This document shows, piece by piece, positions 1 to 9,316 of a stretch of 64,000 nt of DNA. The notes under the pieces are model-generated. The model was not told where the DNA came from and made no database searches. It was given only the letters and a program-made list of their open reading frames with translations. This DNA is from Citrobacter amalonaticus (lineage in GTDB: Bacteria; Pseudomonadota; Gammaproteobacteria; Enterobacterales; Enterobacteriaceae), in assembly GCF_018323885.1 (NCBI RefSeq), contig NZ_AP024585.1:2108001-2172000 (forward strand). Reading direction: 5' to 3'. The position numbers and the translations under genes are program-made. How positions within the stretch are numbered: the first letter of the stretch is position 1; each line of letters begins with the position of its first letter.

Positions 1-154
1 GGCGGTCTTCACCATTCAATATTCTTTCTATCCGGCGTCGGGAGTCGGTGACGTGGCTGGCGACGGCGGGCGACACAGGATGCCGTTGCGCAAGTTCAGC
101 GGGCGTGACCAGACTGTCTATACGCGCGGTACGCAGTTCATCGGTTCTGTTCAT
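1..154 (-). CDS. aroH: DAHP synthase, Trp-sensitive (N-terminal fragment)
   Basis: Only the first 51 codons are inside the window; the gene runs off the left edge. The translation begins MNRTDELRTARIDSLVTPAE and continues into RRRIERILNGEDR, which I recognise as the start of AroH, the tryptophan-feedback isoenzyme of 3-deoxy-D-arabino-heptulosonate-7-phosphate synthase. It condenses PEP and erythrose-4-phosphate at the entry to aromatic amino-acid synthesis. The start codon is at 152-154. A TrpR operator and a leader hairpin lie just upstream, as expected for aroH. The neighbours ppsR and ppsA are the E. coli neighbours. The rest of the protein cannot be judged. Confidence 0.9.
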   Translation of the reverse strand, partial: MNRTDELRTARIDSLVTPAELAQRHPVSPAVASHVTDSRRRIERILNGEDR

Positions 155-242
155 GACAATTCTCAGAAATTTGTGGCTTCTACGGCAGAGGTACCGGGAA
201 GTGATGGGCACAACCTTAAACCAATCCCTGCTGATTTCAAGT

Positions 243-263
243 GCGAGGTGCGTCACACCTCGC
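243..263 (-). promoter_or_regulatory. Leader hairpin of aroH
   Basis: A perfect inverted repeat: arm GCGAGGTG at 243-250, loop of 5 nt, arm CACCTCGC at 256-263. It lies between the presumed aroH promoter and start codon, so it would sit in the 5' leader of the transcript. No U-run follows it on either strand, so it is not an obvious terminator. A role in RNA stability is only a guess. Confidence 0.5.
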
Positions 264-272
264 GGCAGAACG

Positions 273-318
273 GTATGATAACAAAAAAACAGAACTCGTG
301 AACTAGTTTATTAGTACA
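273..318 (-). promoter_or_regulatory. aroH promoter with TrpR operator
   Basis: Read on the minus strand, GTACTAATAAACTAGTTCAC (about 299-318) matches the trp operator core, with paired CTAG-type half sites, seen in E. coli aroH, trpE and trpR. A -10-like TATCAT follows at about 276-281. The site overlaps the last codons of ppsR. Tryptophan-bound TrpR should repress aroH here. The match is from memory of the E. coli aroH region. Confidence 0.75.
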
Positions 319-1144
319 TGCGTCGACTTAATCCCATGATATCGAGGATTTTGGTGGCAATCTCTTCAACTGAATAGTTAGTACTGTTCAACCACGGGAT
401 CTGGTTCTTACGGTAGAGCGCCTCGACTTCGGCCACTTCCATACGGCACTGACGCAGGGAGGCATAGCGACTGTTTTCCCGGCGCTCTTCGCGGATGGCG
501 GCCAGACGTTCAGGGTCAATCGTCAGACCAAACAGCTTATGTTGCAGGGGTTTTAACGATGCAGGCAGAACCAGATTGTCCATGTCGTCGGCAATAAAAG
601 GATAGTTTGCCGCACGGATGCCAAACTGCATTGCCAGGTAGAGGCTGGTGGGCGTTTTGCCGCAGCGCGAGACGCCTAACAAAATCACCTGCGCCTGGTC
701 CAGGTTGCGCAACGAAATGCCGTCATCGTGGGCAAGGGTATAATCAATGGCGGCGATTCGCGCATCGTACTTGTTCAGGTTACCCGGATTCAGCCCGTGC
801 GTCCGGTGAGCAATCGGCGTGGGGTAGAGTTTCATCTCGTGCTGTAGCGGGGTGATCAGCGCTTGCACGATATCCTGACAGAAGCCTTCGCTTTGCAGAA
901 TGATGGAACGGATCTCCGGTAATACAATCGAATAGAACACCAAAGGGCGCACGCCGGTTTGTTGATAAATGGCGTCGATTTGGTCTTTAACGGCGCGGGC
1001 GCGGTTCTCATTTTCAACAAACGGCAGCGTAATACTGCTGATAGTGACGGGGAACTGTGACATCACCGCATGGCCCAACACTTCAGCGGTAATTGCCGTT
1101 CCATCGGAAATATAAAACACGTGACGATCTACAGCATTATCCAT
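311..1144 (-). CDS. ppsR: PEP synthase regulatory protein (bifunctional kinase/pyrophosphorylase)
   Basis: 277 aa, the length of E. coli PpsR (YdiA, DUF299 family), and nearly identical by recall. PpsR inactivates PEP synthase by ADP-dependent threonine phosphorylation and reactivates it by phosphate-dependent removal of the phosphate. The P-loop-like segment GVSRCGKT is at residues 157-164, followed by PTSLYLA. I chose the ATG at 1144 ([15 protein letters not shown]); the open frame extends 8 codons upstream, but the shorter form matches the family. It is divergent from its target ppsA, with a 333-bp intergenic region between them. Cytoplasmic. Confidence 0.95.
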   Translation of the reverse strand: MDNAVDRHVFYISDGTAITAEVLGHAVMSQFPVTISSITLPFVENENRARAVKDQIDAIYQQTGVRPLVFYSIVLPEIRSIILQSEGFCQDIVQALITPLQHEMKLYPTPIAHRTHGLNPGNLNKYDARIAAIDYTLAHDDGISLRNLDQAQVILLGVSRCGKTPTSLYLAMQFGIRAANYPFIADDMDNLVLPASLKPLQHKLFGLTIDPERLAAIREERRENSRYASLRQCRMEVAEVEALYRKNQIPWLNSTNYSVEEIATKILDIMGLSRRMY

Positions 1145-1477
1145 TTTCACACCCTGAAAGTCAGTCATAATTCTCTGAAAGCATAAATTAAAATTACTCT
1201 GAAGCGTAGAAAATAACGCTTATTTTGAAAATGAAATGGTATTTTTATATTTTATGAAAAGTGCATTTCATTTTATGGAACAGATGTTTATACCGACACA
1301 TTTTGTGGGGATCGCCCGCCATTCGCGGGTTTGCGCAAATGGGTAAACTGTCCGAAAAAATAAAAAATATATTTGCTTGAACGATTCACCGTTTTTTTAA
1401 GCGGGTTAAATATGCAAAGATAAATACGTAATTAAGCGTTTCCTAAACTCGTTCATTTATCACAAAAGGATTGTTCG
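1145..1477. promoter_or_regulatory. ppsR-ppsA divergent intergenic region
   Basis: 333 bp of AT-rich non-coding DNA between the divergent ppsR and ppsA. It must hold both promoters. The only site I can name is the Cra box at 1375-1390. Upstream of it is a GC-rich inverted stretch around 1311-1330 (CGCCCGCCATTCGCGGG). No ORF with a ribosome binding site is visible. Confidence 0.6.
1375..1390 (+). promoter_or_regulatory. Cra (FruR) operator upstream of ppsA
   Basis: GCTTGAACGATTCACC is a good match to the Cra consensus (TGAAWCGWTTCA-like palindrome), and its complement GGTGAATCGTTCAAGC is the form known upstream of E. coli ppsA, where Cra activates gluconeogenic expression. It is about 88 bp before the ppsA start codon. 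Confidence 0.75.
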
Positions 1478-3856
1478 ATGTCCAACAATGGCTCGTCACC
1501 GCTGGTGCTTTGGTATAACCAACTCGGCATGAATGATGTAGACAGAGTTGGGGGCAAAAATGCCTCCCTGGGTGAAATGATTACTAACCTTTCCGGTATG
1601 GGTGTATCGGTACCGAATGGTTTTGCCACAACCGCCGATGCGTTTAACCAGTTTCTGGACCAAAGCGGTGTAAACCAGCGCATCTATGAACTGCTGGATC
1701 AAACGGATATTGACGATGTTAACGCGTTAGCGAAGGCCGGCGCGCAGATCCGCCAGTGGATTATCGACACTCCTTTCCAGCCTGAGCTGGAAAATGCTAT
1801 CCGTGATGCCTACGCGCAACTCTCCGCGGACGATCAACATGCTTCTTTCGCCGTGCGTTCATCTGCCACTGCGGAAGATATGCCGGATGCCTCTTTTGCC
1901 GGGCAGCAGGAAACCTTCCTCAACGTCCAGGGCTTTGACGCCGTACTGGTCGCCGTGAAGCACGTGTTTGCCTCGCTGTTTAACGACCGCGCAATCTCCT
2001 ATCGCGTTCACCAGGGCTATGACCACCGTGGCGTGGCGCTCTCTGCGGGTGTCCAGCGGATGGTGCGTTCCGATCTGGCGTCGTCCGGCGTGATGTTCTC
2101 CATCGATACTGAATCTGGCTTTGACCAGGTGGTGTTTATCACCTCCGCGTGGGGGCTGGGCGAGATGGTAGTACAGGGCGCGGTAAACCCGGATGAGTTC
2201 TATGTCCACAAACCGACGCTGGCGGCCAATCGCCCGTCTATTGTGCGCCGCACGATGGGCTCGAAAAAAATCCGCATGGTCTATGCGCCGACCCAGGAAC
2301 ACGGCAAACAGGTCACCATTGAAGATGTGCCGCAGGAAAGCCGTGACATTTTCTCCTTGACCAACGACGAAGTGCAGGAACTGGCGAAACAGGCGGTACA
2401 GATTGAAAAACACTACGGTCGTCCGATGGACATCGAGTGGGCGAAAGATGGTCATACCGGCAAACTGTTCATCGTCCAGGCTCGTCCGGAAACCGTGCGT
2501 TCTCGCGGCCAGGTGATGGAGCGTTACACGCTGCACGCGCAGGGCAAAATCATTGCGGAAGGCCGTGCTATCGGTCACCGCATCGGGGCAGGCCCGGTAA
2601 AAGTCATTCACGACATCAGCGAGATGAACCGCATTGAGCCTGGCGACGTGCTGGTCACCGACATGACCGACCCGGACTGGGAACCGATCATGAAAAAAGC
2701 GGCGGCGATTGTCACTAACCGTGGCGGTCGTACCTGTCACGCGGCCATTATCGCGCGTGAACTGGGGATCCCGGCGGTGGTAGGCTGCGGCGATGCCACT
2801 GAGCGCATGAACGATGACGAGAAGGTCACCGTTTCCTGCGCAGAAGGCGATACAGGCTACGTGTACGCCGACATGCTCGACTTCAGCGTTAAGAGCTCCA
2901 GCGTCGATACGATGCCGGATCTGCCGCTGAAGGTGATGATGAATGTCGGTAACCCGGATCGGGCGTTTGACTTCGCCTGTCTGCCAAACGAAGGCGTTGG
3001 CCTGGCGCGTCTGGAATTTATCATCAACCGTATGATTGGCGTCCACCCGCGTGCGCTGCTGGAGTTTGACGATCAAGATGCCAAACTGCAAAACGAAATC
3101 CGCGAGATGATGAAAGGCTTTGATTCTCCGCGTGAATTTTACGTGGGGCGCCTGACGGAAGGGATCGCCACCCTTGGCGCGGCGTTCTGGCCGAAACGCG
3201 TGATTGTGCGTTTGTCCGACTTTAAGTCGAATGAGTACGCAAACCTGGTGGGTGGTGAACGCTACGAGCCAGAGGAAGAGAACCCGATGCTGGGCTTCCG
3301 TGGCGCGGGTCGCTATGTGTCGGACAGCTTCCGTGATTGCTTTGCGCTGGAATGCGACGCGGTGAAACGCGTGCGTAATGAGATGGGACTGACTAACGTC
3401 GAAATCATGATCCCGTTCGTCCGTACCGTTGAGCAGGCAAAAGCGGTCGTGGAAGAGCTGGCGCGTCAGGGGCTGAAACGCGGCGAAAATGGTCTGAAGA
3501 TCATCATGATGTGTGAGATCCCGTCCAACGCCCTGCTGGCTGAACAGTTCCTGCAATACTTTGACGGCTTCTCGATCGGTTCTAACGACATGACACAGCT
3601 GGCGCTGGGCCTGGATCGTGACTCTGGTGTGGTATCAGAGCTGTTTGATGAGCGTAACGACGCGGTGAAAGCGCTGCTGTCGATGGCGATTCGCGCCGCG
3701 AAGAAACAGGGTAAATACGTCGGGATTTGCGGTCAGGGTCCGTCTGACCATGAAGACTTTGCCGCCTGGCTGATGGAAGAGGGGATCGACAGCCTGTCGC
3801 TGAACCCGGATACCGTTGTCCAGACCTGGCTGAGCCTGGCGGAATTGAAGAAGTAA
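1478..3856 (+). CDS. ppsA: Phosphoenolpyruvate synthase
   Basis: 792 aa, the exact length of E. coli PpsA. It converts pyruvate, ATP and water to PEP, AMP and phosphate, the gluconeogenic bypass of pyruvate kinase. Order of parts: N-terminal ATP-grasp domain (about 1-340, with [10 protein letters not shown] near the start), the swivelling phosphohistidine domain with [17 protein letters not shown] around residues 416-432 (catalytic His in TCHAA), then the PEP/pyruvate TIM barrel ending in [10 protein letters not shown] around 748-757 with the catalytic Cys. An AAAGGA ribosome binding site precedes the ATG. It is regulated post-translationally by the divergent PpsR and transcriptionally, most likely, by Cra. 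pykF, the opposing enzyme, is also in this window. Confidence 0.97.
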   Translation: MSNNGSSPLVLWYNQLGMNDVDRVGGKNASLGEMITNLSGMGVSVPNGFATTADAFNQFLDQSGVNQRIYELLDQTDIDDVNALAKAGAQIRQWIIDTPFQPELENAIRDAYAQLSADDQHASFAVRSSATAEDMPDASFAGQQETFLNVQGFDAVLVAVKHVFASLFNDRAISYRVHQGYDHRGVALSAGVQRMVRSDLASSGVMFSIDTESGFDQVVFITSAWGLGEMVVQGAVNPDEFYVHKPTLAANRPSIVRRTMGSKKIRMVYAPTQEHGKQVTIEDVPQESRDIFSLTNDEVQELAKQAVQIEKHYGRPMDIEWAKDGHTGKLFIVQARPETVRSRGQVMERYTLHAQGKIIAEGRAIGHRIGAGPVKVIHDISEMNRIEPGDVLVTDMTDPDWEPIMKKAAAIVTNRGGRTCHAAIIARELGIPAVVGCGDATERMNDDEKVTVSCAEGDTGYVYADMLDFSVKSSSVDTMPDLPLKVMMNVGNPDRAFDFACLPNEGVGLARLEFIINRMIGVHPRALLEFDDQDAKLQNEIREMMKGFDSPREFYVGRLTEGIATLGAAFWPKRVIVRLSDFKSNEYANLVGGERYEPEEENPMLGFRGAGRYVSDSFRDCFALECDAVKRVRNEMGLTNVEIMIPFVRTVEQAKAVVEELARQGLKRGENGLKIIMMCEIPSNALLAEQFLQYFDGFSIGSNDMTQLALGLDRDSGVVSELFDERNDAVKALLSMAIRAAKKQGKYVGICGQGPSDHEDFAAWLMEEGIDSLSLNPDTVVQTWLSLAELKK

Positions 3857-3861
3857 GGTAC

Positions 3862-3891
3862 TGCCGGATGGCGATGCGCCGCCATCCGGCA
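3862..3891. terminator. REP-like hairpin between ppsA and fadK
   Basis: A perfect 11-bp stem (TGCCGGATGGC, 8-nt loop, GCCATCCGGCA) between the convergent ppsA and fadK. Its sequence is of the repetitive extragenic palindrome type and it is well placed to end or stabilise both transcripts. There is no long T-run. Confidence 0.65.
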
Positions 3892-3893
3892 AT

Positions 3894-5534
3894 TTATGCC
3901 TCACGGCATTCCGACGCTAATCGCTGAATAATATCCTGGCGTAACAGGAACTTCTGGATCTTCCCGGATGCCGTTCTGGGTAACTTTTCGACCACCACAA
4001 TGTGCTCTGGATACTTATATTTCGCTACCCGTTTACGGCTAAAGAAGGCAACCACTTCTTCCAGCGACAGTGAATGATGCGGCGCTTTCAGCACGATGTA
4101 GGCACAGGAACGCTCGCCTAAACGTTCGTCCGGCATAGCAACCACACAGGCATCGTGAATGCGGGGGTGCTGCAACAGAATATCTTCCACTTCGCGACTG
4201 CTGATGTTTTCTCCGCCCCGAACGATAATATCTTTCTTGCGCCCGGTTATCTGAATGTAGCCCGCCTCGTCCATCCGACAGAGATCGCCACTGTAGTACC
4301 AGCCCTCGCTATCCAGCGCCCGGGTGGTTAACTCAGGCTCGTCAAGATAGCCCATAAAGACGTTCGGTCCGCGCGATGCCTCTTCCCCTTCAACGCCCGG
4401 AGGTACGGGATTACGCGCCTCATCAACAATTCTGATCTCCACGCCTGCCGCCGCGTAGCCATCGGTATTCATCATACGGGAAGGGGGATCGTCGAGATTC
4501 ACTACCGCATGCGGCGAGCTTTCCGTCGAACCATAAACGCTGAGCAGTTTAATGCCGCGCTGCTGGCAGTCGCGAGCAATGCGCTGCGGAATGGTCGTTC
4601 CTCCGCACAAAAAGAAACGCAGCGAAGAGAGATCGGCAGGCTGCCGTTCCACAGTACAGAGCAGGTCGTACACAAACGGCGTCGCCCCTAAGACGCAGGT
4701 ACAGCGCTGTTGCTCCAGAAGCGCAAGGCAGGCCGTTGGGGTAAAAATATCCAGTAGCACGCTGCGCGCGCCGATCAGAAACGGTGCCGTCACGCCGTGT
4801 AAAAAACCGGTGGCGTGTCCCAGCGGCGCTGGCATCAGAAAGACGTCCAGCCAGGTCAGATTCAGACGCGCGCAGTAGGCCCGCTCGCTGGCGAGAATAT
4901 TGTTGTGGCTGAGCATGACGCCTTTTGGCAGTCCCTCGGTGCCAGAGGTAAACAGCACGGCGGCCAGCTCGTCGCCGTGAACCTGAATGTGACGGGCAAG
5001 TGGCGCGTTGTCCGCAACGATCTGGCTGAGGGCGAGCGAGGTTGTCGCCGGTGCCAGTTTATCGACGCCGATAACGTGTTGCAGATGTGGCAACTGGTTT
5101 TGCAGGGGCAAGATCAAATCGACCGGGCGCGTCTGTTTAAACACGGTTGGGGCGAAAAACAGTTTTGCCTGACACTTGTTCAGCACCCACACTAGCTCGG
5201 CTTCGCGCCAGGCGGGCAGCAGGGGAACGGATACGGCGCCGGTTTTCAGACAGGCGAGATAGATAACGGTAAATTCGCACCAGCCGGGAAGCTGAAAAGC
5301 GACGCGGTCGCCGGGCTGAATGCCGTTCGCCAACATCCAGCTCGCCAGACAGCTTGCCGCGTGGTCGAGGGCGGCGTAAGTGAATTCCGTACCGTGGTTA
5401 TCCACGACGGCAATTTTGTCTGGCACGCTGCGTGCGGTATGTTGCCAGTAGTCTCCCAGCGAGGCATCGCCCCAAAAGCCAAGCTTGCGGTATGCGTCCC
5501 GCCGCACGGCGTCAAACGTTAATGTGACACTCAT
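3894..5534 (-). CDS. fadK: Short-chain acyl-CoA synthetase
   Basis: 546 aa from the ATG at 5534 (MSVTLTFDAVRRDAYRKLGF), close to E. coli FadK (YdiD). The open frame continues far upstream but only the shorter start matches the family. It is an AMP-forming acyl-CoA ligase of the ANL superfamily: the phosphate-binding loop LFTSGTEGLPKG is at about residues 190-201, the YGST(E) adenine motif about 330, the GWYYSGD hinge about 408, and the C-terminal GKIQKFLLR lysine motif near the end. In E. coli, FadK activates short- and medium-chain fatty acids during anaerobic growth. It is the last gene of the ydiQRST-fadK block, separated from ydiT by a REP-like element. Confidence 0.92.
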   Translation of the reverse strand: MSVTLTFDAVRRDAYRKLGFWGDASLGDYWQHTARSVPDKIAVVDNHGTEFTYAALDHAASCLASWMLANGIQPGDRVAFQLPGWCEFTVIYLACLKTGAVSVPLLPAWREAELVWVLNKCQAKLFFAPTVFKQTRPVDLILPLQNQLPHLQHVIGVDKLAPATTSLALSQIVADNAPLARHIQVHGDELAAVLFTSGTEGLPKGVMLSHNNILASERAYCARLNLTWLDVFLMPAPLGHATGFLHGVTAPFLIGARSVLLDIFTPTACLALLEQQRCTCVLGATPFVYDLLCTVERQPADLSSLRFFLCGGTTIPQRIARDCQQRGIKLLSVYGSTESSPHAVVNLDDPPSRMMNTDGYAAAGVEIRIVDEARNPVPPGVEGEEASRGPNVFMGYLDEPELTTRALDSEGWYYSGDLCRMDEAGYIQITGRKKDIIVRGGENISSREVEDILLQHPRIHDACVVAMPDERLGERSCAYIVLKAPHHSLSLEEVVAFFSRKRVAKYKYPEHIVVVEKLPRTASGKIQKFLLRQDIIQRLASECREA

Positions 5535-5576
5535 CGGAGGTTCCCGGTCTATCAAGGGGGTAGTAGGGGATTGCAG

Positions 5577-5608
5577 GCCGGATAAGACGCCTGGCGTCAC
5601 TCTCCGGC
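5577..5608. repeat. REP-like palindromic element
   Basis: GCCGGATAAGACGCCTGGCG followed by TCACTCTCCGGC: a typical enterobacterial REP unit with imperfect arms, in the 94-bp gap between ydiT and fadK on the same strand. Such elements often uncouple expression of neighbouring operon genes by stabilising upstream mRNA. Confidence 0.65.
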
Positions 5609-5628
5609 ATTTGTGCCCATCCGTCGTT

Positions 5629-5922
5629 TCAGCCGTAGCGGAAATCCACGCCAAACGTGCCTGCGGGGTACTCCCATTTTTCGAGGATCGTCTCACCACA
5701 CAGCACCCGGCAGGTTCCGCACTCCAGACAGCCCGCGGAATCAAAGTGAATCGTACCTGCCTCATCCTGCTTATAGAGTCCGGCAGGGCAGGCATTCAGC
5801 AATTTTTGAAACTCTTTGCTGTCCGGGTTCGCCGCCAGAATGATGTGCGGATGGCCCTCATCAACATGGAATTTATTGACGCCCAGTTTGACGTCGACGT
5901 TAACGCGATTTTCCTGGCTCAT
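5629..5922 (-). CDS. ydiT: Ferredoxin-like protein, FixX family
   Basis: 97 aa, the size of E. coli YdiT. It has one cysteine cluster, CLECGTCRVLCG, in the second half, consistent with a single [4Fe-4S] centre and a degenerate second site, as in FixX and the C-terminus of ETF-quinone oxidoreductases. Its start overlaps the end of ydiS by 4 bp, so the two are translationally coupled. The pair probably works as one ETF:quinone oxidoreductase, with YdiT as the Fe-S part. Inferred role: passing electrons between the YdiQR flavoprotein and the quinone pool. Confidence 0.9.
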   Translation of the reverse strand: MSQENRVNVDVKLGVNKFHVDEGHPHIILAANPDSKEFQKLLNACPAGLYKQDEAGTIHFDSAGCLECGTCRVLCGETILEKWEYPAGTFGVDFRYG

Positions 5923-7208
5923 AGCGCCGTGACTCCCTTAATGCCATCTTTGAGCAGATTCATCAGCCCGATCTGTTTTGCATGTGACAGGATCATTTTG
6001 CGCATCGGCTGATTCGGGCTGCCATCAATGGTGAATATGTCATTCATGATGTCCGCCACCATTCGCGGGTACTGGGTGAACAGGCGCGGATTCTCCATCA
6101 GCGCCGGGATCTTACGGAAATGCTGCATATCACGCATAACGCACCCTTTCTCCAGCTCGTGTTTGTATTGCGCAAGCGTGCGGGCAGAGAAGTCCTTGCG
6201 CTCTTTGGCCCCAACCGCGGCGTGTGCCGCCGCTTCGGCAGAGGCGATGGCTAAATCCATTCCGCGTACCGTAAAACCGAGGTTCAGACAAAAGCCCGCA
6301 GCGTCACCGACAATCATCACACCGTCGCCTACCAGCTCCGGCACCATCGCCAGTCCGCCTTCTGGCACCATATGTGCCGAGTACTCCAGCAATTTGCCGC
6401 CCTGAATCAACGGACGAACGGCAGGGTGCTGTTTAAAATCTTCCAGCATCTGCGGTACGCTTTTCTGCGCATGGGCCATGTCGCCCAGCCCGCATACCAG
6501 ACCGAGGGAAATGGAGTCACGATTGGTATAGAGGAACCCGCCGCCCATCAGGCCGTTTGACGGTGATCCTGCGAATAACCACGCCGCGCCTTCATTTCCG
6601 GACAGATTAAAACGGTCGTTGATTTGCTCCGGGGAGAGGCCAATCAACTCTTTCACACCGACAGCGTAATGGTGCGCCGATGAGGCAGGTACCATGCCCA
6701 GCGAACGGCCCAACATTGAATTGACGCCATCAGCGAGGATCACCACGTTGGCTTCGAGAATATCGTCGCCAGCCTGTACGCCTGTGACCTGGTTGCCTTC
6801 ACGAATCAGCGCATCCACGCGCACGCCAGGGATAAATTGTGCGCCAGCCGCTTCGGCTTGCTCCATCAGCCACGGGTCGAGACGGTTGCGCAACACGCTG
6901 TACGATGCCTGAGTCGGTACATCCGGCTGTTCGCGATGGTAATCCAGCGTGATCGCGCTTTCTTCCGTCATAAACGAGATTTTCTCGCGGGTGACTTTGC
7001 GTTCAACGGGCGCCTTCTCGCCAAATCCGGGCATAATCCGCTCAATCACATGGGCGTAGAGACGCCCCCCGGTCATATTTTTACTGCCCGCGCTGTTACC
7101 GCGCTCGATGACCAGAACATCGAGTCCGGCTTTTGCCATGATGTACGCCGCCACCGTGCCCGCTACGCCAGCACCGACGACGATGGCATCAAATTTTTCA
7201 TCCGACAT
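5919..7208 (-). CDS. ydiS: FAD-dependent oxidoreductase, FixC / ETF-QO family
   Basis: 429 aa from the ATG at 7208 (MSDEKFDAIVVGAGVAG), identical in length to E. coli YdiS. The dinucleotide-binding motif VGAGVAGTVAAYIMAKAG is at residues 10-27 and a second FAD contact, MIVGDAAGF, is around 300. The family (FixC, electron-transfer flavoprotein-quinone oxidoreductase) carries electrons between an ETF and membrane quinone. It sits in the ydiQRST order, the same as fixABCX, so the four proteins probably form one electron-transfer module linked to the acyl-CoA dehydrogenase YdiO. The physiological substrate in E. coli is not established to my knowledge. Confidence 0.92.
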   Translation of the reverse strand: MSDEKFDAIVVGAGVAGTVAAYIMAKAGLDVLVIERGNSAGSKNMTGGRLYAHVIERIMPGFGEKAPVERKVTREKISFMTEESAITLDYHREQPDVPTQASYSVLRNRLDPWLMEQAEAAGAQFIPGVRVDALIREGNQVTGVQAGDDILEANVVILADGVNSMLGRSLGMVPASSAHHYAVGVKELIGLSPEQINDRFNLSGNEGAAWLFAGSPSNGLMGGGFLYTNRDSISLGLVCGLGDMAHAQKSVPQMLEDFKQHPAVRPLIQGGKLLEYSAHMVPEGGLAMVPELVGDGVMIVGDAAGFCLNLGFTVRGMDLAIASAEAAAHAAVGAKERKDFSARTLAQYKHELEKGCVMRDMQHFRKIPALMENPRLFTQYPRMVADIMNDIFTIDGSPNQPMRKMILSHAKQIGLMNLLKDGIKGVTAL

Positions 7209-7264
7209 GCTTAAAGCTCCCTTCCCGCCGTTTGCACAGCGGGAGATGTGGGTCAAGGTGAGAA

Positions 7265-8200
7265 TTAGCGCAATTGCGCGATCAGGGCAGGGACCACTTT
7301 GTAGATGTCGCCCACCAGTCCGTAATCGGCATAGTTAAAGATTGGCGCGTTTTTATCTTTGTTCACGGCGACAATCACTTTCGCGCCATTGCCGCCCACC
7401 ATATGCTGGATCTGTCCGGAAATACCCAGCGTCAGATACAGTTCGGACTTCAGCAGTACGCCGGAAACGCCGATGTAACGCTCGCGCTCCATCCAGTTTT
7501 CCCCTTCGGCGATAGGGCGTGAACAGCCCACTTCCGCGCCGAGTACGGTGGCCAGTTCGCGCACCATGTTCAGGTCGTCTTGTGCCGCCAGGCCGCGACC
7601 GACGCCTACCACGCGTTTTGCTTTGCTTAAATCAACGCTGCTGAGCGATTTGGCGCGACGTTCCTGACACAAGATCTCCTGGCGCGGGGCCACCCACTCG
7701 GCGGTAACCACCGGGCAGTCATGCGTGGGATCCGCCTCAATCGGCTCCAGTACACCAGGGGCGAGAGTGATAATGGCCAGCGGGCTGTTCAGTTTTTCTT
7801 TGCCAAACGCCAGGCCGCCATACATACGATGCTCGGCAAACAGCGCGTTCTCTTCAACGCTCACTGCCGTTGCATCGTTAACCATGGCCGCATCCAGCTG
7901 AATACTCAGACGCGCGCCCAGCGCTTTGCCGCGCTTGGTTGCTGCCATCAGCAGCAGACCGTCGCCTTTTTCCCGGATTTGCGCGGCCAGCGTTTCGGCG
8001 TAATTTTCGATTCGCTGTAGGTCGGAGGGTTTATCCAGTACGATGATGCCGTCAGCACCGAGCGGCTTAACCTGCGCCGCCTGCTCAGAACCCTGAACAA
8101 TGGCATAGACCTGTTGACCCCACTGACGTGCGCCAGCCATCAGCTCTGCGTAGCGTTCAACGTTATCGCTAAATACCCAGACGTGGGTTAATTGACTCAT
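7265..8200 (-). CDS. ydiR: Electron transfer flavoprotein alpha subunit homologue (FixB-like)
   Basis: 311 aa. The N-terminal alpha/beta domain starts MSQLTHVWVFSDNVERYAEL, and the C-terminal FAD domain contains VVGVGRGLAAQDDLN at about 192-206 and the ETF-alpha signature region GVSGVLLKSELYLTLGISGQIQHMVG at about 244-270 (split here as GVSGVLLKSELY and LGISGQIQHMVG). It pairs with YdiQ to form a heterodimeric flavoprotein. It lies between ydiQ and ydiS with short gaps in a single minus-strand operon. It probably accepts electrons from, or gives them to, the dehydrogenase YdiO. Confidence 0.92.
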   Translation of the reverse strand: MSQLTHVWVFSDNVERYAELMAGARQWGQQVYAIVQGSEQAAQVKPLGADGIIVLDKPSDLQRIENYAETLAAQIREKGDGLLLMAATKRGKALGARLSIQLDAAMVNDATAVSVEENALFAEHRMYGGLAFGKEKLNSPLAIITLAPGVLEPIEADPTHDCPVVTAEWVAPRQEILCQERRAKSLSSVDLSKAKRVVGVGRGLAAQDDLNMVRELATVLGAEVGCSRPIAEGENWMERERYIGVSGVLLKSELYLTLGISGQIQHMVGGNGAKVIVAVNKDKNAPIFNYADYGLVGDIYKVVPALIAQLR

Positions 8201-8220
8201 GATTGTGTTCTCCGTTGGGC

Positions 8221-8988
8221 TCAGTTCAGGGCTTTTTTCAGGTGTTCAGCCAGTTCGGCGATGGCTTCCGGCGAATCGTTATCCAGAATGATGTGCTTAC
8301 GCGCCGTTTGTGGTGGTACAGTAATGGCAACCAGTTCTGCTCGCAGCTCGCCCTGACTCCAGCCGATGTCGCTTGCCTGCCATGTGTGTACGGGCTTTTT
8401 CCCGGCGCCAAGAATGGCTTTCATTGAGGGGATGCGTGGCACGTTAATATCCGATGTCACGCAGATAACGGCCGGAAGTGTTAGTTCTATCACCTCAACG
8501 TCCTCTTCCAGCGTACGTTCTACAAGCAGCTTATCGCCCTGACGCTGGAGGCTGCTGACGGCGTTAAGGGTTGGCAGTTGCAGGATCTCACCGACCAGTA
8601 GACCAACCTGTTGTGCATAAAGGTCGCCAGACCCTTCACCAAACAGGAGCAGATCGAATCCGATTTTTTCCACCGTGGCGGCAATGGCCTGCGCCGTGTC
8701 TTTTGGCAGCGCGTGTTCCAGCTGTGCATCCTGCATCAGATACAGTGCATGTGGCCCGCGGGAGAGCACATCCTTACGCACTTTAGAGTTTTGCAATAAT
8801 AAGCCGCCCACCGTCAGTGCCGCGATCTCATCCTCTGCCTCGGTGGCCAACTGCGTTGCGGCCTCAATGGCGTTGAGATCGAACTGATTGATTTTGGCGT
8901 CCGCATTGTCAAAGCTCAGCGCTTGCTCGGGCGTAACAACAATGTCCTGTTCTTCAGGCACCAGCTTAAAGCAGGTTATTATTTTCAT
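8221..8988 (-). CDS. ydiQ: Electron transfer flavoprotein beta subunit homologue (FixA-like)
   Basis: 255 aa from the ATG at 8988 (MKIITCFKLVPEEQDI), preceded by an AGGAGATGCC ribosome binding region; an upstream in-frame ATG at 9009 is less likely. It contains LNAIEAATQLA and the ETF-beta segment ITSDINVPRIPSMKAIL-like (here VTSDINVPRIPSMKAIL, about 181-197). First gene of the ydiQRST-fadK operon, divergent from the regulator ydiP. A 24-bp element shared with the ydiN promoter region lies 116 bp upstream. Confidence 0.92.
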   Translation of the reverse strand: MKIITCFKLVPEEQDIVVTPEQALSFDNADAKINQFDLNAIEAATQLATEAEDEIAALTVGGLLLQNSKVRKDVLSRGPHALYLMQDAQLEHALPKDTAQAIAATVEKIGFDLLLFGEGSGDLYAQQVGLLVGEILQLPTLNAVSSLQRQGDKLLVERTLEEDVEVIELTLPAVICVTSDINVPRIPSMKAILGAGKKPVHTWQASDIGWSQGELRAELVAITVPPQTARKHIILDNDSPEAIAELAEHLKKALN

Positions 8989-9316
8989 GGCATCTCCTGT
9001 GAGTCGCATACCGACAGTGACAATCAGGCCACCCCGGCGGAAAGTGAAAATTGACTGGAAATAGTGTGCGACAGACGGCGGCTTTTTATCGACGGAGCAA
9101 TCTGTTTTCGTTACCAGGTATCTTGCAAAAAAAGTGGGATCGCTCGTACAAAAGAAATGAGTAGAAAATCATTTGAGAGAATTAAACGTATTATCTTGCA
9201 GGTGAGGGAAATAATCTTGTTTTGCCCTTACTAAATACAGTTGTATAACCGCCATACTCGCTTTATTTTATCCTCATTATATTGTTCAGGATGAATTTCT
9301 GCTTGTGGAGGTTGTC
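8989..9316. promoter_or_regulatory. ydiQ-ydiP divergent regulatory region
   Basis: 328 bp of non-coding DNA between the divergent ydiQ operon and the AraC-type regulator ydiP. It contains the 24-bp element at 9104-9127 that recurs upstream of ydiN. The half nearest ydiP is AT-rich. AraC-family genes usually act on an adjacent divergent operon, so YdiP control of ydiQ is a reasonable inference. Confidence 0.6.
9104..9127 (-). promoter_or_regulatory. Shared 24-bp element, copy A (upstream of ydiQ)
   Basis: On the + strand the element reads GTTTTCGTTACCAGGTAT, then C, then TTGCA. Copy B at 16222-16245 differs only at the one base between the two blocks. Copy A begins 116 bp above the ydiQ start codon and copy B begins 113 bp above ydiN. 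The equal placement argues for a regulatory site. The binding protein is unknown; YdiP is the obvious candidate. Confidence 0.6.

Noticed and set aside
1859..3556. 565-aa open frame on the minus strand opposite ppsA
   Set aside because: It lies wholly within ppsA, whose product is complete and recognised. The translation is rich in His and Arg, as expected for the antisense of a GC-rich coding sequence. No ribosome binding site or family match.
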